Positions 46,985-55,901 of a DNA stretch of 64,000 bases are shown here, in pieces; the first letter of the stretch is position 1, and every line of letters begins with the position of its first letter. Under the pieces are notes generated by a model. It ran no database searches. It was given only the letters and a program-made list of their open reading frames with translations, and had not been told where the DNA came from. The DNA is taken from assembly GCA_947498625.1 (NCBI GenBank), contig CANMKR010000001.1:1-64000 (forward strand), in the 5' to 3' direction. Origin of the DNA: an uncultured Kangiella sp. (lineage in GTDB: Bacteria > Pseudomonadota > Gammaproteobacteria > Enterobacterales > Kangiellaceae). Position numbers and translations under genes: made by a program.

Positions 46985-48124
46985 TTAGAACATTGTAGAA
47001 ACTGAATCGTCATCTGCTTGCATAGTTAAACCGTCAGTGGAATCTTCCAATGCAGTCGCATCTTTTTCATGCAGTTTAATACGTAAACGAAGATCATTTG
47101 CTGAGTCAGCATGTAACAAGGCATCATCATAACTAATATGACCATCCACATATAAATCAAACAAAGCTTGGTCAAAGGTTTGCATACCTTGCTCACGTGA
47201 ACGAGCCATCAGTTCTTTCATTAAATGCACTTCACCTTTTCGAACATGATCGGACATCAATGGCGAGTTAATCATAATCTCTACCGCAGCACGTCTACCT
47301 TTTCCATCAACCGTTGGAACCAGCTGTTGTGCAATGATTGCTTCAAGATTTAATGACAAATCCATTAAAACACGGCTATGCTCTTCCTTAGGGAAGAAGT
47401 GCAAAATTCGGTCAATAGCTTGGTTAGCATTGTTCGCGTGTAAGGTACATAAACACAAGTGACCAGTCTCAGCGAATGTAATCGCGTTAGACATGGTTTC
47501 GTGCGAGCGAACCTCACCGATTAAGATAACGTCAGGCGCTTGTCTTAGCGTATTTTTCAGTGCTATCTCAAATGACTCGGTATCAATACCCACTTCGCGC
47601 TGGGTAATGATGCATTGATCATGACGATGCACATACTCAATTGGATCTTCCACCGAAATAATATGTCCCATTGAATTACGATTTCTGTGACCGATCATTG
47701 CCGCTAATGAAGTTGATTTACCGGTGCCGGTAGCGCCCACGAAAATAATGATGCCTCTTTTTTTCATCACCAATTCGTTTAAAGTATCAGGGATTTTCAA
47801 ATCATCGGTCGTTGGAATTGTGGTTTCGATACGACGAACAATCAAACCGGGTTGGTTACGCTGCATAAAAGCTGATGCACGGAAACGACCAACATTTTCT
47901 AAACTGATCGCATACTGACATTCACTGGTTTCTTCAAATTCTTGCTTTTGCTTTTCAGTCATTGATGAGTGAATCAGCTCAGACACCTGATGGGGCGTTA
48001 ACATGGACTTAGAGGCAGGACGAATCTTGCCATTGATTTTTATGCTCGGCGGTCTATGCACCGTGACAAATAAGTCCGAGCCTTTATTATCCATCAACGC
48101 TTTTAGTAATGGTTCAATCAACAT
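46985..48124 (-). CDS. pilU: Type IV pilus retraction ATPase PilU
   Basis: PilU is the accessory hexameric ATPase that supports pilus retraction with PilT. The 379-residue protein has PilT-family Walker A (GATGTGKST, Lys136), ISVEDPIEYVHRHDQC, the Walker B-type DVILIGEVRSHETM, and LCTLHANNANQAIDRILHFF. A C-terminal tail beyond PilT length is typical of PilU. It lies 12 bases after pilT. Confidence 0.96.
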   Translation of the reverse strand: MLIEPLLKALMDNKGSDLFVTVHRPPSIKINGKIRPASKSMLTPHQVSELIHSSMTEKQKQEFEETSECQYAISLENVGRFRASAFMQRNQPGLIVRRIETTIPTTDDLKIPDTLNELVMKKRGIIIFVGATGTGKSTSLAAMIGHRNRNSMGHIISVEDPIEYVHRHDQCIITQREVGIDTESFEIALKNTLRQAPDVILIGEVRSHETMSNAITFAETGHLCLCTLHANNANQAIDRILHFFPKEEHSRVLMDLSLNLEAIIAQQLVPTVDGKGRRAAVEIMINSPLMSDHVRKGEVHLMKELMARSREQGMQTFDQALFDLYVDGHISYDDALLHADSANDLRLRIKLHEKDATALEDSTDGLTMQADDDSVSTMF

Positions 48125-48136
48125 AGTTCAGATCCT

Positions 48137-49171
48137 TTAAAAATCATCTGGATTTTTTGCTTTCAATCGAGCATCCGCGCGCGAAACGATACCTTTTTGT
48201 ACTAACTGTTTTAAGCCATGATCCAATGTTTGCATACCCAAAGACATACCCGTTTGCATCGCTGAATACATCTGGGCAATTTTATCTTCACGAATTAGAT
48301 TTCGAATCGCTGGTGTACCAATCATGATCTCGTGTGCTGCACATCGCCCTCCGCCATTCTTCTTGAGAAGTGTTTGCGCGATTACCGCCTGCAATGACTC
48401 TGAAAGCATTGATCGAACCATGCCTTTCTCACCCTCAGGGAATACGTCGATTACACGGTCAATGGTTTTTGCTGCTGAAGTGGTATGTAAAGTACCAAAT
48501 ACTAGGTGACCGGTTTCTGCGGCAGTTAGTGCCAATCGAATGGTTTCCAAGTCACGCATCTCACCAACTAGAATAATATCGGGATCTTCACGCAGTGCCG
48601 AACGTAGTGCATTAGAGAAACTATGAGTATCGCGATGCACCTCACGTTGATTCACTAAACATTTTTTCGAATCATGCACAAATTCAATTGGATCTTCGAT
48701 AGTTAAAATATGCTCATGCTTTTGTTCATTCACATAATTCATCATCGCGGCCAAGGTGGTTGATTTACCAGAACCGGTAGGTCCTGTTACTAATACTAAT
48801 CCACGCGGATGCATTGAAATATCTTGGAATATCTTAGGCGCATTAATTTCTTCTAAAGTTAATACGCGCGAAGGAATAGTTCTGAATACCGCAGCTCGGC
48901 CACGGTTCTGTACAAAGGCATTTACACGAAAACGAGCCACATCCTTAATCTCAAATGAGAAGTCAGCCTCTAAAAACTCTTCATAGTCTTTACGCTGCTT
49001 ATCATTCATAATGTCATAAATTAATGAATGGACTTCCTTATCTTCGAGTGCTGGTAAGTTAATCTTACGTATATCGCCATCGACACGGATCAGAGGAGGC
49101 ATCCCAGCCGATATGTGTAAATCAGAAGCATTATTCTTAACACTAAATGCTAAAAGTTCTGTAATATCCAT
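48137..49171 (-). CDS. pilT: Type IV pilus retraction ATPase PilT
   Basis: PilT powers pilus retraction and twitching. The 344-residue length is standard. Motifs: SDLHISAGMPPLIRVDGDI, Walker A GPTGSGKST (Lys136, the usual position), LTIEDPIEFVH, DIILVGEMRDLETIR, FGTLHTTSAAKTIDR and the C-terminal AIRNLIRE that is essential for retraction. pilT is divergent from yggS with only 35 bases between the start codons. Confidence 0.97.
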   Translation of the reverse strand: MDITELLAFSVKNNASDLHISAGMPPLIRVDGDIRKINLPALEDKEVHSLIYDIMNDKQRKDYEEFLEADFSFEIKDVARFRVNAFVQNRGRAAVFRTIPSRVLTLEEINAPKIFQDISMHPRGLVLVTGPTGSGKSTTLAAMMNYVNEQKHEHILTIEDPIEFVHDSKKCLVNQREVHRDTHSFSNALRSALREDPDIILVGEMRDLETIRLALTAAETGHLVFGTLHTTSAAKTIDRVIDVFPEGEKGMVRSMLSESLQAVIAQTLLKKNGGGRCAAHEIMIGTPAIRNLIREDKIAQMYSAMQTGMSLGMQTLDHGLKQLVQKGIVSRADARLKAKNPDDF

Positions 49172-49206
49172 ATGTTAGACCCCATATTTGATAATTTTTA
49201 TAACCA

Positions 49207-49905
49207 ATGAATAGAATAGCCTTTACACTAGAAGATCTGCAACAAGAAATCGCAAAAACCTGCCCTAAAGGTCAGATTTTTCAGGAAAATGTGCGTTTAA
49301 TAGCCGTTAGCAAAAGACAATCTGTCGAAAAAATTCGAAACTTGGCCGCTCAAGGACAAATAGATTTTGGCGAAAATCAATTGCAGGAAGCTTTAGAAAA
49401 AATATCGCAACTTACTGATTTACAGGTGAAATGGCACTTTATAGGTACGCTTCAAAGTAAAAAATGCAAGATCATTGCGACTCATTTCGACTGGGTTCAG
49501 TCGGTGGACAGAGAAAAAGTGGCCATCAAATTAAATGAGGCCCGCCCAAGGTCCATGCCCCCGCTTAAGGTATGCATTCAGGTAAATTACTTTAAAGAGC
49601 CGCAAAAGTCAGGAATAGAGCCAAATCATGTTTTTGAATTGGCTCAAACAATTAATGAATTGCCAAATTTACAGCTAAGAGGCTTGATGATTTTACCGCC
49701 GAAAGAAACCAATCCAAACAAGCAAGCTAGCAATTTCGAAGAAATTAGTGCATTTTATCAACAATTAAAACAACAATTGCCGACAATGGATACTTTATCT
49801 ATGGGGATGTCTGGTGATTATAAAGCTGCCATCAAGTCAGGCGCTACTATGATTCGTATTGGCACCAGTCTATTTGGAAACAGAGAGGAGCTAAATCGTG
49901 ACTAG
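49207..49905 (+). CDS. yggS: Pyridoxal-phosphate homeostasis protein YggS
   Basis: The 232-residue PLP-binding fold-III protein maintains vitamin B6 and amino-acid homeostasis. Motifs: LIAVSKRQSVEKIR with the PLP Lys, FGENQLQEALEK, WHFIGTLQSKKCK, QVNYFKEPQKSGI and LSMGMSGDYKAAI. It overlaps proC by 8 bases. The yggS-proC-yggT order next to pilT is conserved. Confidence 0.96.
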   Translation: MNRIAFTLEDLQQEIAKTCPKGQIFQENVRLIAVSKRQSVEKIRNLAAQGQIDFGENQLQEALEKISQLTDLQVKWHFIGTLQSKKCKIIATHFDWVQSVDREKVAIKLNEARPRSMPPLKVCIQVNYFKEPQKSGIEPNHVFELAQTINELPNLQLRGLMILPPKETNPNKQASNFEEISAFYQQLKQQLPTMDTLSMGMSGDYKAAIKSGATMIRIGTSLFGNREELNRD

Positions 49906-50752
49906 CAAAAATTGTCACTCTATTGCTGATTTAACTATTGGATTTGTTGGTGCTGGTAATATGGCACAAGCGATTATCCATGGCTTAATTGCCGCTGGCC
50001 ATTCAGCAACACAAATCGTCTGCTCTAATCCCAGCCAAGATAAGCTACTGGCTCTACAACAAAATTATCCCGATATCAAAGCAACTAGTGATAACCACAA
50101 AGTTGTTGAGATATCTGACATCATCATTGTGGCGGTTAAACCGCAAATGTTATCGGAAGCCCTAAGCTCTATTCACACTAACTTATGCGCAGATAAGCTT
50201 GTCATCTCTGTGGCTGCAGGTGTAGAAACTTCAACCATTTATGAATTGTTGCACTCCAAAGGCTCTATTATCAGAGCCATGCCCAACACTCCTGCAACCA
50301 TTGGCGAAGGAGTCACCGGTTTATTTGCCATGGACAATGTTTCAGAGCTACAAAAAAATTGGTCTGAGCAAATTTTCAATTCAGTGGGTCATAGTGTTTG
50401 GATCAACCAAGAATCGCAAATGGACTGGGTTACCGCAATCTCTGGTAGCGGCCCAGCACACTACTTTTATTTCTTAGAGGCTGTTATCGACTCTGCTGTT
50501 CTAGATGGATTCGACCCATCTACCGCTAGACAGCTTGCCGTTCAGACCGCTATTGGCGCAGCAAAAATGGCGAGAGCTAGTGGTGATGTAAGCATTTCTC
50601 AATTAAGGCAAGCAGTAACTTCACCAGGTGGCACCACTGCTGCTGCAATTGAATCGTTCCAAAATGATCAATTTGCTGAGATAATCAATCGAGCCTTAAA
50701 GGCATCGGTATCGCGCGGGCAAGAATTAGCTCATACACCAAAACCTAAATAA
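49898..50752 (+). CDS. proC: Pyrroline-5-carboxylate reductase
   Basis: ProC reduces pyrroline-5-carboxylate to proline with NAD(P)H. A GTG start at 49898 is supported by GAGAGGAG upstream and gives 284 residues. Motifs: Rossmann IGFVGAGNMAQAIIHGL, VAVKPQML, RAMPNTPATIGEGVTGL, ISGSGPAHYFYFLEA and the C-terminal LRQAVTSPGGTTAAAI. It is translationally coupled to yggS. Confidence 0.97.
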   Translation: MTSKNCHSIADLTIGFVGAGNMAQAIIHGLIAAGHSATQIVCSNPSQDKLLALQQNYPDIKATSDNHKVVEISDIIIVAVKPQMLSEALSSIHTNLCADKLVISVAAGVETSTIYELLHSKGSIIRAMPNTPATIGEGVTGLFAMDNVSELQKNWSEQIFNSVGHSVWINQESQMDWVTAISGSGPAHYFYFLEAVIDSAVLDGFDPSTARQLAVQTAIGAAKMARASGDVSISQLRQAVTSPGGTTAAAIESFQNDQFAEIINRALKASVSRGQELAHTPKPK

Positions 50753-50784
50753 CTGACACTTGAATAACCAAGAACGAGAATAAT

Positions 50785-51354
50785 ATGAATCTAGTGGTTC
50801 AATTAATTGAGCACCTTACTAATTTAATTTGTATGATTTTTTTAGTAAGAGTTTTACTACAATTAGCCCGAGCTGATTTTAATAATCCAATTTCACAATT
50901 TGTCCATAAGTTTACTTTTCCAGTGATTAATCCTTTGCGCACCATCATTCCGGATTTTGGAAAGTTTAATACGGCATCTATACTGATAGCGGTTTTGATA
51001 TTAGCCATAAAATTGTTCTTAATTAGCATAATACTTAATGCCAAAGTTTCGGCCAATGTGATGTTAGTTGGAACTCTGATCGGGTTGCCATCATTTGCTG
51101 GCTTAATCATGAATATTGTGACGCTGTTGACCGTATTATTTATCGGCTTAATGGTTACCAGTTTTTTAGCCGGCGGCCAATACAACCCTGCCATGATCTT
51201 TTTTCACCAAGTCACTAGACCGCTGTTGTCTCCGCTGCAAAAAATCATTCCGCCTATAGGTGGCAGCATTGACATTACTCCAATGATTCTTCTATTTGCT
51301 TTAATTTATTTGCAAAAAATCCTCATCAATTTAGGAATGCAGCTTTTACAATAA
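50785..51354 (+). CDS. yggT: YggT family membrane protein
   Basis: The 189-residue inner-membrane protein contains two YggT repeats (about 1-85 and 100-188), each with two helices and a conserved loop: PVINPLRTIIPDFG in the first, RPLLSPLQKIIPPIGGSIDI in the second. Relatives have been linked to osmotic stress or division-site organisation. It follows proC by 32 bases in the conserved cluster. Confidence 0.95.
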   Translation: MNLVVQLIEHLTNLICMIFLVRVLLQLARADFNNPISQFVHKFTFPVINPLRTIIPDFGKFNTASILIAVLILAIKLFLISIILNAKVSANVMLVGTLIGLPSFAGLIMNIVTLLTVLFIGLMVTSFLAGGQYNPAMIFFHQVTRPLLSPLQKIIPPIGGSIDITPMILLFALIYLQKILINLGMQLLQ

Positions 51355-51407
51355 ATTCAAGCAAAGTAAGTTATAATAAAGTCTGACTCAGCAAACTGGA
51401 GTTACCC

Positions 51408-51848
51408 ATGAAATATTCGCTTGTAGCTATTGTATTGATTGTTTCCACTTTTCTTCCTGCGTCATTGATGGCAGAAGAAAAGCGAGTTGGCGACCATATT
51501 ATTTATTACAATGCTTTTAACAGTTCTTTTATTCAACCTGAAGTAGCCTCCGCCTATAAAATCCCGCGCACTTCTTTTACCGGCGTTTTAAATATTTCTA
51601 TTCATAACGCTAATAAGAAAGGTTTGCCTGATGCAATTGCAGCCAATGTTCAAGGGCGCGTAAGGAATCAGCTATCGCAAAACCAAGAACTGTCTTTTCG
51701 AGAAATTAAAGAAGAAAACGCCATATATTATTTGGCTGATTTTCAGTTTAGGCCGCAAGAAGAAACCGACATTAGGTTTATCGTAAGAATACCAGGAATA
51801 TCGGAACCAATAGAAATCGAATTCGACCAAAAATTTTATAAAGACTAG
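51408..51848 (+). CDS. DUF4426 domain periplasmic protein
   Basis: The 146-residue protein has a signal peptide (1-22, ending near SLMA) and a DUF4426 domain (GDHIIYYNAFNSSFIQPEVA, ISIHNANKKGL, then a terminal beta strand). Such genes commonly lie between yggT (or metXW) and rdgB in Gammaproteobacteria. No enzymatic motif is seen and the function is unknown. Confidence 0.9.
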   Translation: MKYSLVAIVLIVSTFLPASLMAEEKRVGDHIIYYNAFNSSFIQPEVASAYKIPRTSFTGVLNISIHNANKKGLPDAIAANVQGRVRNQLSQNQELSFREIKEENAIYYLADFQFRPQEETDIRFIVRIPGISEPIEIEFDQKFYKD

Positions 51849-51901
51849 AGCTAAGTCTTTACTGCTTTTAAAAAAAGGCGATTAGAGTCAGTTAAACGTA
51901 A

Positions 51902-52023
51902 ATTGTTACGTATCATTTTGTATAGTTGCAAAGCTTCTCACAAGCTACAAATTTCACTGTAACAATAGTTTTTTTTACCCCTCCATTGGTCAAACACTAA
52001 CGACTTCTCAATGGAGACAAAAA
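51902..52023 (+). promoter_or_regulatory. Structured leader of the spondin genes with RBS-covering hairpin
   Basis: Two structures are visible. First, ATTGTTA (51902-51908) can pair with TAACAAT (51961-51967). This encloses an inner stem, AGCTT (51932-51936) with AAGCT (51942-51946), and a T-run at 51970-51977 follows. Second, CTCCATTG (51982-51989) pairs perfectly with CAATGGAG (52010-52017), burying the GGAG ribosome site of the ATG at 52024. The first part could be the terminator of the upstream operon; the second suggests translational control. Confidence 0.5.
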
Positions 52024-52734
52024 ATGAAAAAAACACCTTTAGCAATAGCCACCGGCCTACTTTTGGCAACTAGTTTTGCAAGCTCTGCGCAAAGAGTTAC
52101 AGTAGAAATCCAAAATCTTACCCACGGTATTACCTTCACCCCATTTTTAGTGGCGGCACATGATGGAAATACCGCTTTATTTACCACAGGTCAACCAGCA
52201 TCCGCTAACTTACAAGCTATGGCTGAAGGTGGCGCAATCGCAGGTTTATCAGCCGACGTCCAAGCGGCATCTGGTCAAGTTGTTGAAAATCCAGCTGGGG
52301 GTTTGTTAGCTCCAGGCGCCACAACCACCACCACTGTGATTGATACAGCTGGTACTACTAACGAATATTTATCTATTGTCGCTATGTTACTGCCAACTAA
52401 TGACGGATTTGCTGGCCTAAACTCTTGGAGAATTCCAGATGAAGCTGGTACCTATGTAGTGAACTTAAGCGCCTACGATGCTGGCACCGAAGCCAATGAT
52501 GAAATTGTTAACGGCGGCGGCGCACCAGGCACTCCAGGTATTCCAGCAGCGCCAGGCGGCTTTGCAGGTACTGGCGGTACTGGCGTGGCAGCGGTTGATG
52601 CAAACACTAATGTTCATATCCATCGTGGCGCACTAGGGGACGATGACAATACTGGTGGCAAAAGTGATTTAGACAATACCGTTCACCGCTGGTTAAACCC
52701 TGTAGTTAGAGCAACTATCACAGTTGAAATATAA
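52024..52734 (+). CDS. Spondin-domain secreted protein (first of tandem pair)
   Basis: The 236-residue protein has a signal peptide (1-22, MKKTPLAIATGLLLATSFAS) and a Spondin_N-like domain. Recognisable blocks are VTVEIQNLTHGITFTPFLVA, GQPASANLQAMAEGG, YLSIVAMLLPTNDGFAGLN and LSAYDAGTEANDE. Near the C-terminus a Gly/Pro-rich loop (about 158-185) precedes HIHRGALGDDDNTGG. Bacterial spondin-domain proteins are mostly uncharacterised; eukaryotic ones act in extracellular matrix adhesion. It is 22 bases upstream of a paralogue. The ribosome site GGAG lies in a hairpin. Confidence 0.85.
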   Translation: MKKTPLAIATGLLLATSFASSAQRVTVEIQNLTHGITFTPFLVAAHDGNTALFTTGQPASANLQAMAEGGAIAGLSADVQAASGQVVENPAGGLLAPGATTTTTVIDTAGTTNEYLSIVAMLLPTNDGFAGLNSWRIPDEAGTYVVNLSAYDAGTEANDEIVNGGGAPGTPGIPAAPGGFAGTGGTGVAAVDANTNVHIHRGALGDDDNTGGKSDLDNTVHRWLNPVVRATITVEI

Positions 52735-52756
52735 GTCGAACTATTAGGAGTTAATC

Positions 52757-53485
52757 ATGAACAATTTTAAATTTAAAACGCTTGGCGCTGTAGTTCTAGG
52801 AAGTTTATTCCTAGCTGCCTGCGGCAGTGATAATGATCTAGACGTTAATCCAACACCACCGCCACCAGTCGCAATGGCAACCTTTGAGGTAACGGTGAGC
52901 AATCTCACCAACGCGCAACCAATGTCACCTATAGCTGTCATTAGCCATACCGATGCATATCAAGCCTTCAGTATTGGTCAAGCAGCCAGCGTTGGACTAG
53001 AAAATCTTGCCGAGGGTGGTTCAAATACCGACCTGATTCAAGAAGCGGTTGATGCCGCTGGTTCTAACCAACAAGCATCTGGAGCAGCGCCTATCGGTCC
53101 AGGTGGCAACGAAACGATTACTATTCAGTTTCCTGCTGCAGAAATTGACCTTTTAACGGTGGTTACCATGCTGGTAAACACCAATGATGCCATCACCGGA
53201 CGCGCCGACATTGACGTTAGCGGTTTGGTTGTTGGTAATTCCATGTCAATCCGTGGCCTAGCATATGATGCTGGCACTGAACGCAACACCGAGCTAGCAG
53301 GGACTATTCCAGGACCAGCGGACGGCGGCGAAGGCTTTAACGCTGCGCGAGATGATATAGCCGATCAAGTCACTATGCATCCGGGCGTTGTTTCGGTTGA
53401 TGACGGTCTTACTAATTCAATTTTGACCCAAGATCATCGCATCGATAACACGGTTATTAATATTAGAATTAACCGTACACAATAA
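52757..53485 (+). CDS. Spondin-domain lipoprotein (second of tandem pair)
   Basis: The 242-residue protein has a lipobox: LGSLFLAACGS with Cys22. A short Pro-rich linker (NPTPPPPVA) precedes a Spondin_N-like domain: FEVTVSNLTNAQPMSPIAVI, GQAASVGLENLAEGG, LLTVVTMLVNTNDAITG, AYDAGTERNTE and MHPGVVSVDDGL. It shares the NLT, AEGG, TND and YDAGTE.N.E blocks with the preceding gene, so the two are paralogues. One looks secreted and the other lipid-anchored. A GGAG site precedes the ATG and a strong terminator follows. Confidence 0.85.
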   Translation: MNNFKFKTLGAVVLGSLFLAACGSDNDLDVNPTPPPPVAMATFEVTVSNLTNAQPMSPIAVISHTDAYQAFSIGQAASVGLENLAEGGSNTDLIQEAVDAAGSNQQASGAAPIGPGGNETITIQFPAAEIDLLTVVTMLVNTNDAITGRADIDVSGLVVGNSMSIRGLAYDAGTERNTELAGTIPGPADGGEGFNAARDDIADQVTMHPGVVSVDDGLTNSILTQDHRIDNTVINIRINRTQ

Positions 53486-53511
53486 TTACCCTTTAAGTTT
53501 TGCTCCTCTTT

Positions 53512-53534
53512 AAGCGGCTTCGGCCGCTTTTTTT
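53512..53534 (+). terminator. Intrinsic terminator after the spondin pair
   Basis: A 7-bp GC-rich stem (AAGCGGC/GCCGCTT) with a TTCG tetraloop (53519-53522) is followed by a T-run to 53534. Confidence 0.95.
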
Positions 53535-53605
53535 AACCCTGCCCTTTATACCTAAAGTAAAATATTGGTTATACTGTCCAACACCATTATTCTTTATTTC
53601 ACATC

Positions 53606-54229
53606 ATGCAAAAGATTGTCCTCGCTTCTGGTAATAAAAAGAAAGTTAAAGAGCTTACAAAATTGTTCGCAGCTTTTAATTATCAAGTTATCCCACAAAA
53701 AGAATTGGGCGTGGAAGACGTGCCTGAAACAGGTACTACTTTTGTAGAAAATGCCATTATCAAAGCGCGTCATGCGGCAAAAGTAACTGGCTTGCCTGCG
53801 ATAGCAGATGATTCGGGTATTGAGATAGATTACCTTAATGGCCAGCCAGGAATTTATTCAGCTCGCTTTGCCAAAATGAACGGAATTACTGCTGAAGATT
53901 GCGATGGTGATTGGGATCAAGCCAATAACGATTTACTGGTCAAAAAATTAACTGGGGTGGCAACCGAACAAAGAACTGGGCGTTACCAATGCATCTTAGT
54001 TTTTATGCGCCATGGCGCCGACCCTACACCGCTGATCTGCCATGGAAGTTGGGATGGCAGAATTTTAGAAAAAGAAGTTGGTGAGAATGGTTTTGGTTAT
54101 GATCCACTTTTTTGGTGCCCAGAACACGAATGTGCTTCAGCGCAAATTAGCGCAGAACAAAAAGCAGAAATCAGCCATCGTGGTAAAGCTTTAAAAGAGC
54201 TTATGAGCAAGCTTCCCAATTACTTATAG
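53606..54229 (+). CDS. rdgB: RdgB/HAM1 non-canonical purine NTP pyrophosphatase
   Basis: RdgB hydrolyses dITP, XTP and ITP to keep them out of DNA. The 207-residue protein has the start VLASGNKKKVKEL, TFVENAIIKARHA, the active-site block ADDSGIEID, PGIYSARFA, GENGFGYDPLF and SHRGKALKEL. It is followed 9 bases later by hemW, the usual neighbour. Confidence 0.97.
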   Translation: MQKIVLASGNKKKVKELTKLFAAFNYQVIPQKELGVEDVPETGTTFVENAIIKARHAAKVTGLPAIADDSGIEIDYLNGQPGIYSARFAKMNGITAEDCDGDWDQANNDLLVKKLTGVATEQRTGRYQCILVFMRHGADPTPLICHGSWDGRILEKEVGENGFGYDPLFWCPEHECASAQISAEQKAEISHRGKALKELMSKLPNYL

Positions 54230-54238
54230 ATCTAAAAA

Positions 54239-55432
54239 ATGCTAACAAACCCGCCCCTGTCGCTCTATATCCATATCCCATGGTGCATTAAGAAGTGTCC
54301 CTACTGTGACTTTAATTCCCATGGCATTAAAAACAGTTTAGAGGAAATTCCTGAGCAGCAATATGTTCAAAGATTGCTTGAGGATTTAGCGCAAGAAGTT
54401 CCATACGTTTGGGGCAGAAGACTTCATAGTATTTTTATCGGCGGCGGCACTCCCAGTTTATTTTCTGCAAAAGGCATAGATACATTGCTTAGCGGTGTAA
54501 GGGCATTAATACCTTTTGAAAACGATATTGAAATCACTATGGAAGCTAACCCAGGAACTTTCGAGGCTGAAAAGTTTTTAGGCTTTAATCAAGCAGGCGT
54601 CAATCGACTTTCTATTGGTGTACAAAGTTTTAATAACCAACATCTAAAAATATTAGGCAGAGTTCATAACCCTGAGCAAGCAATCGCCGCTGCAGAGTTT
54701 GCCCACAAGGCAGGTTTTAATTCTTTTAATTTAGATCTGATGCACGGCTTACCTCAACAAACTACTGAGCAAGCATTGAGTGATTTGCAAATTGCAATTG
54801 ATTTAAAGCCGCAACATATTTCTTGGTATCAACTAACGCTTGAACCAAATACTCATTTTTATCAAAAACCTCCTAAACTGCCGCAAGACGAAACACTTTG
54901 GGATATTCAAGAAGCTGGGCAAAAGTTACTCGCGGATAATGGTTATTCGCAATATGAAATTTCCGCCTACAGCAAAGATATAAAACTGCAATCTCGGCAT
55001 AATTTAAATTACTGGCAGTTTGGTGATTACATCGGAATCGGTGCTGGTGCTCATGGCAAGATTACTCGACTCGATCTGAATGAAATCCATAGAACGACTA
55101 AAAAGCGCCACCCAAAGGATTACCTCACTCAAGATTGGCAGCAAGTTGCTAGTCGTTCGGTTATTCCAAAAGATCAATTGCCCTTTGAGTTTATGTTGAA
55201 CGCTTTGCGCTTAAGGGAAGGAGTTCCTGCCAATATCTACTCGCAGAGAACGGGTTTATTATTGCAAGATATTCAAGCAATAGTTTCCGAAGCAAAATCT
55301 GATGAGCTGTTAAACGATGTTTCTGATTGGATAACTCCAACGGAAAAAGGTAGCTTATTCTTAAATGAATTATTAGAAAAATTTATTTTAGACAAGACCC
55401 CAGTCAACGAAATTTCGGTTAAAGAGTTATAA
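54239..55432 (+). CDS. hemW: Heme chaperone HemW (HemN-like radical SAM protein)
   Basis: HemW binds heme and delivers it to respiratory proteins; it is related to, but not, coproporphyrinogen oxidase. The 397-residue protein has the radical-SAM cluster Cys16, Cys20 and Cys23 (IPWCIKKCPYCDFNSH), IFIGGGTPSL, MEANPGTFE, RLSIGVQSFN and a C-terminal HemN domain. The CxxxCxxC is followed by DFNSH, as in HemW; the rdgB neighbour also supports HemW. Confidence 0.95.
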   Translation: MLTNPPLSLYIHIPWCIKKCPYCDFNSHGIKNSLEEIPEQQYVQRLLEDLAQEVPYVWGRRLHSIFIGGGTPSLFSAKGIDTLLSGVRALIPFENDIEITMEANPGTFEAEKFLGFNQAGVNRLSIGVQSFNNQHLKILGRVHNPEQAIAAAEFAHKAGFNSFNLDLMHGLPQQTTEQALSDLQIAIDLKPQHISWYQLTLEPNTHFYQKPPKLPQDETLWDIQEAGQKLLADNGYSQYEISAYSKDIKLQSRHNLNYWQFGDYIGIGAGAHGKITRLDLNEIHRTTKKRHPKDYLTQDWQQVASRSVIPKDQLPFEFMLNALRLREGVPANIYSQRTGLLLQDIQAIVSEAKSDELLNDVSDWITPTEKGSLFLNELLEKFILDKTPVNEISVKEL

Positions 55433-55460
55433 GCTATTATCAACATTTAGGAGATCAATT

Positions 55461-55901
55461 ATGGCCACCATCTATCATAAAGTCGGCATTAAAAGTTCAG
55501 TTGAAAATGTTTATTATGCTTTAACTACCGATGAAGGTCTTAGCGGTTGGTGGAGCAGCACCACAGATGGTGCTGGCGATGTAGGTTCTATTATCAATTT
55601 CCGCTTTAATGAAATTTTGGTTCAGTTTCAAGTGAGTGAGTTAGAACCCAATAAAAAAGTTTTATGGAAACATCATGCAGAGACGCCTGAAGCTTGGATG
55701 CCAACTCATGTATCATTTGAACTGGAAGTCACTGAAGGGCAAATATTCGTTCACTTCAAGCAGTTTGATTGGGAAGAGCAAACACCGTTTTACGCCCACT
55801 GCAATCTAAAATGGGCAGTGTTCCTATTGAGCATGAAAGATTTCCTAGAAACGGGTCAAGGCAAACCTTTCCCGAATGATGTGCAGATCGATCATAGTTA
55901 A
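55461..55901 (+). CDS. SRPBCC/AHSA1-like domain protein
   Basis: The 146-residue protein has an SRPBCC (START-like) fold: KVGIKSSVENVYYALTTDEG, LSGWWSSTTDGAGDVGS, then alternating strands (VLWKHHAETPEAWM, FVHFKQFDWEEQTPFY) and a C-terminal helix. Such AHSA1-like proteins bind hydrophobic ligands, but the substrate is unknown. A TAGGAG ribosome site precedes the ATG. Confidence 0.88.
   Translation: MATIYHKVGIKSSVENVYYALTTDEGLSGWWSSTTDGAGDVGSIINFRFNEILVQFQVSELEPNKKVLWKHHAETPEAWMPTHVSFELEVTEGQIFVHFKQFDWEEQTPFYAHCNLKWAVFLLSMKDFLETGQGKPFPNDVQIDHS

Noticed and set aside
51840-51860. Terminator at the DUF4426 stop (AAAGAC/GTCTTT)
   Set aside because: The stem is short, imperfect and without a T-run.
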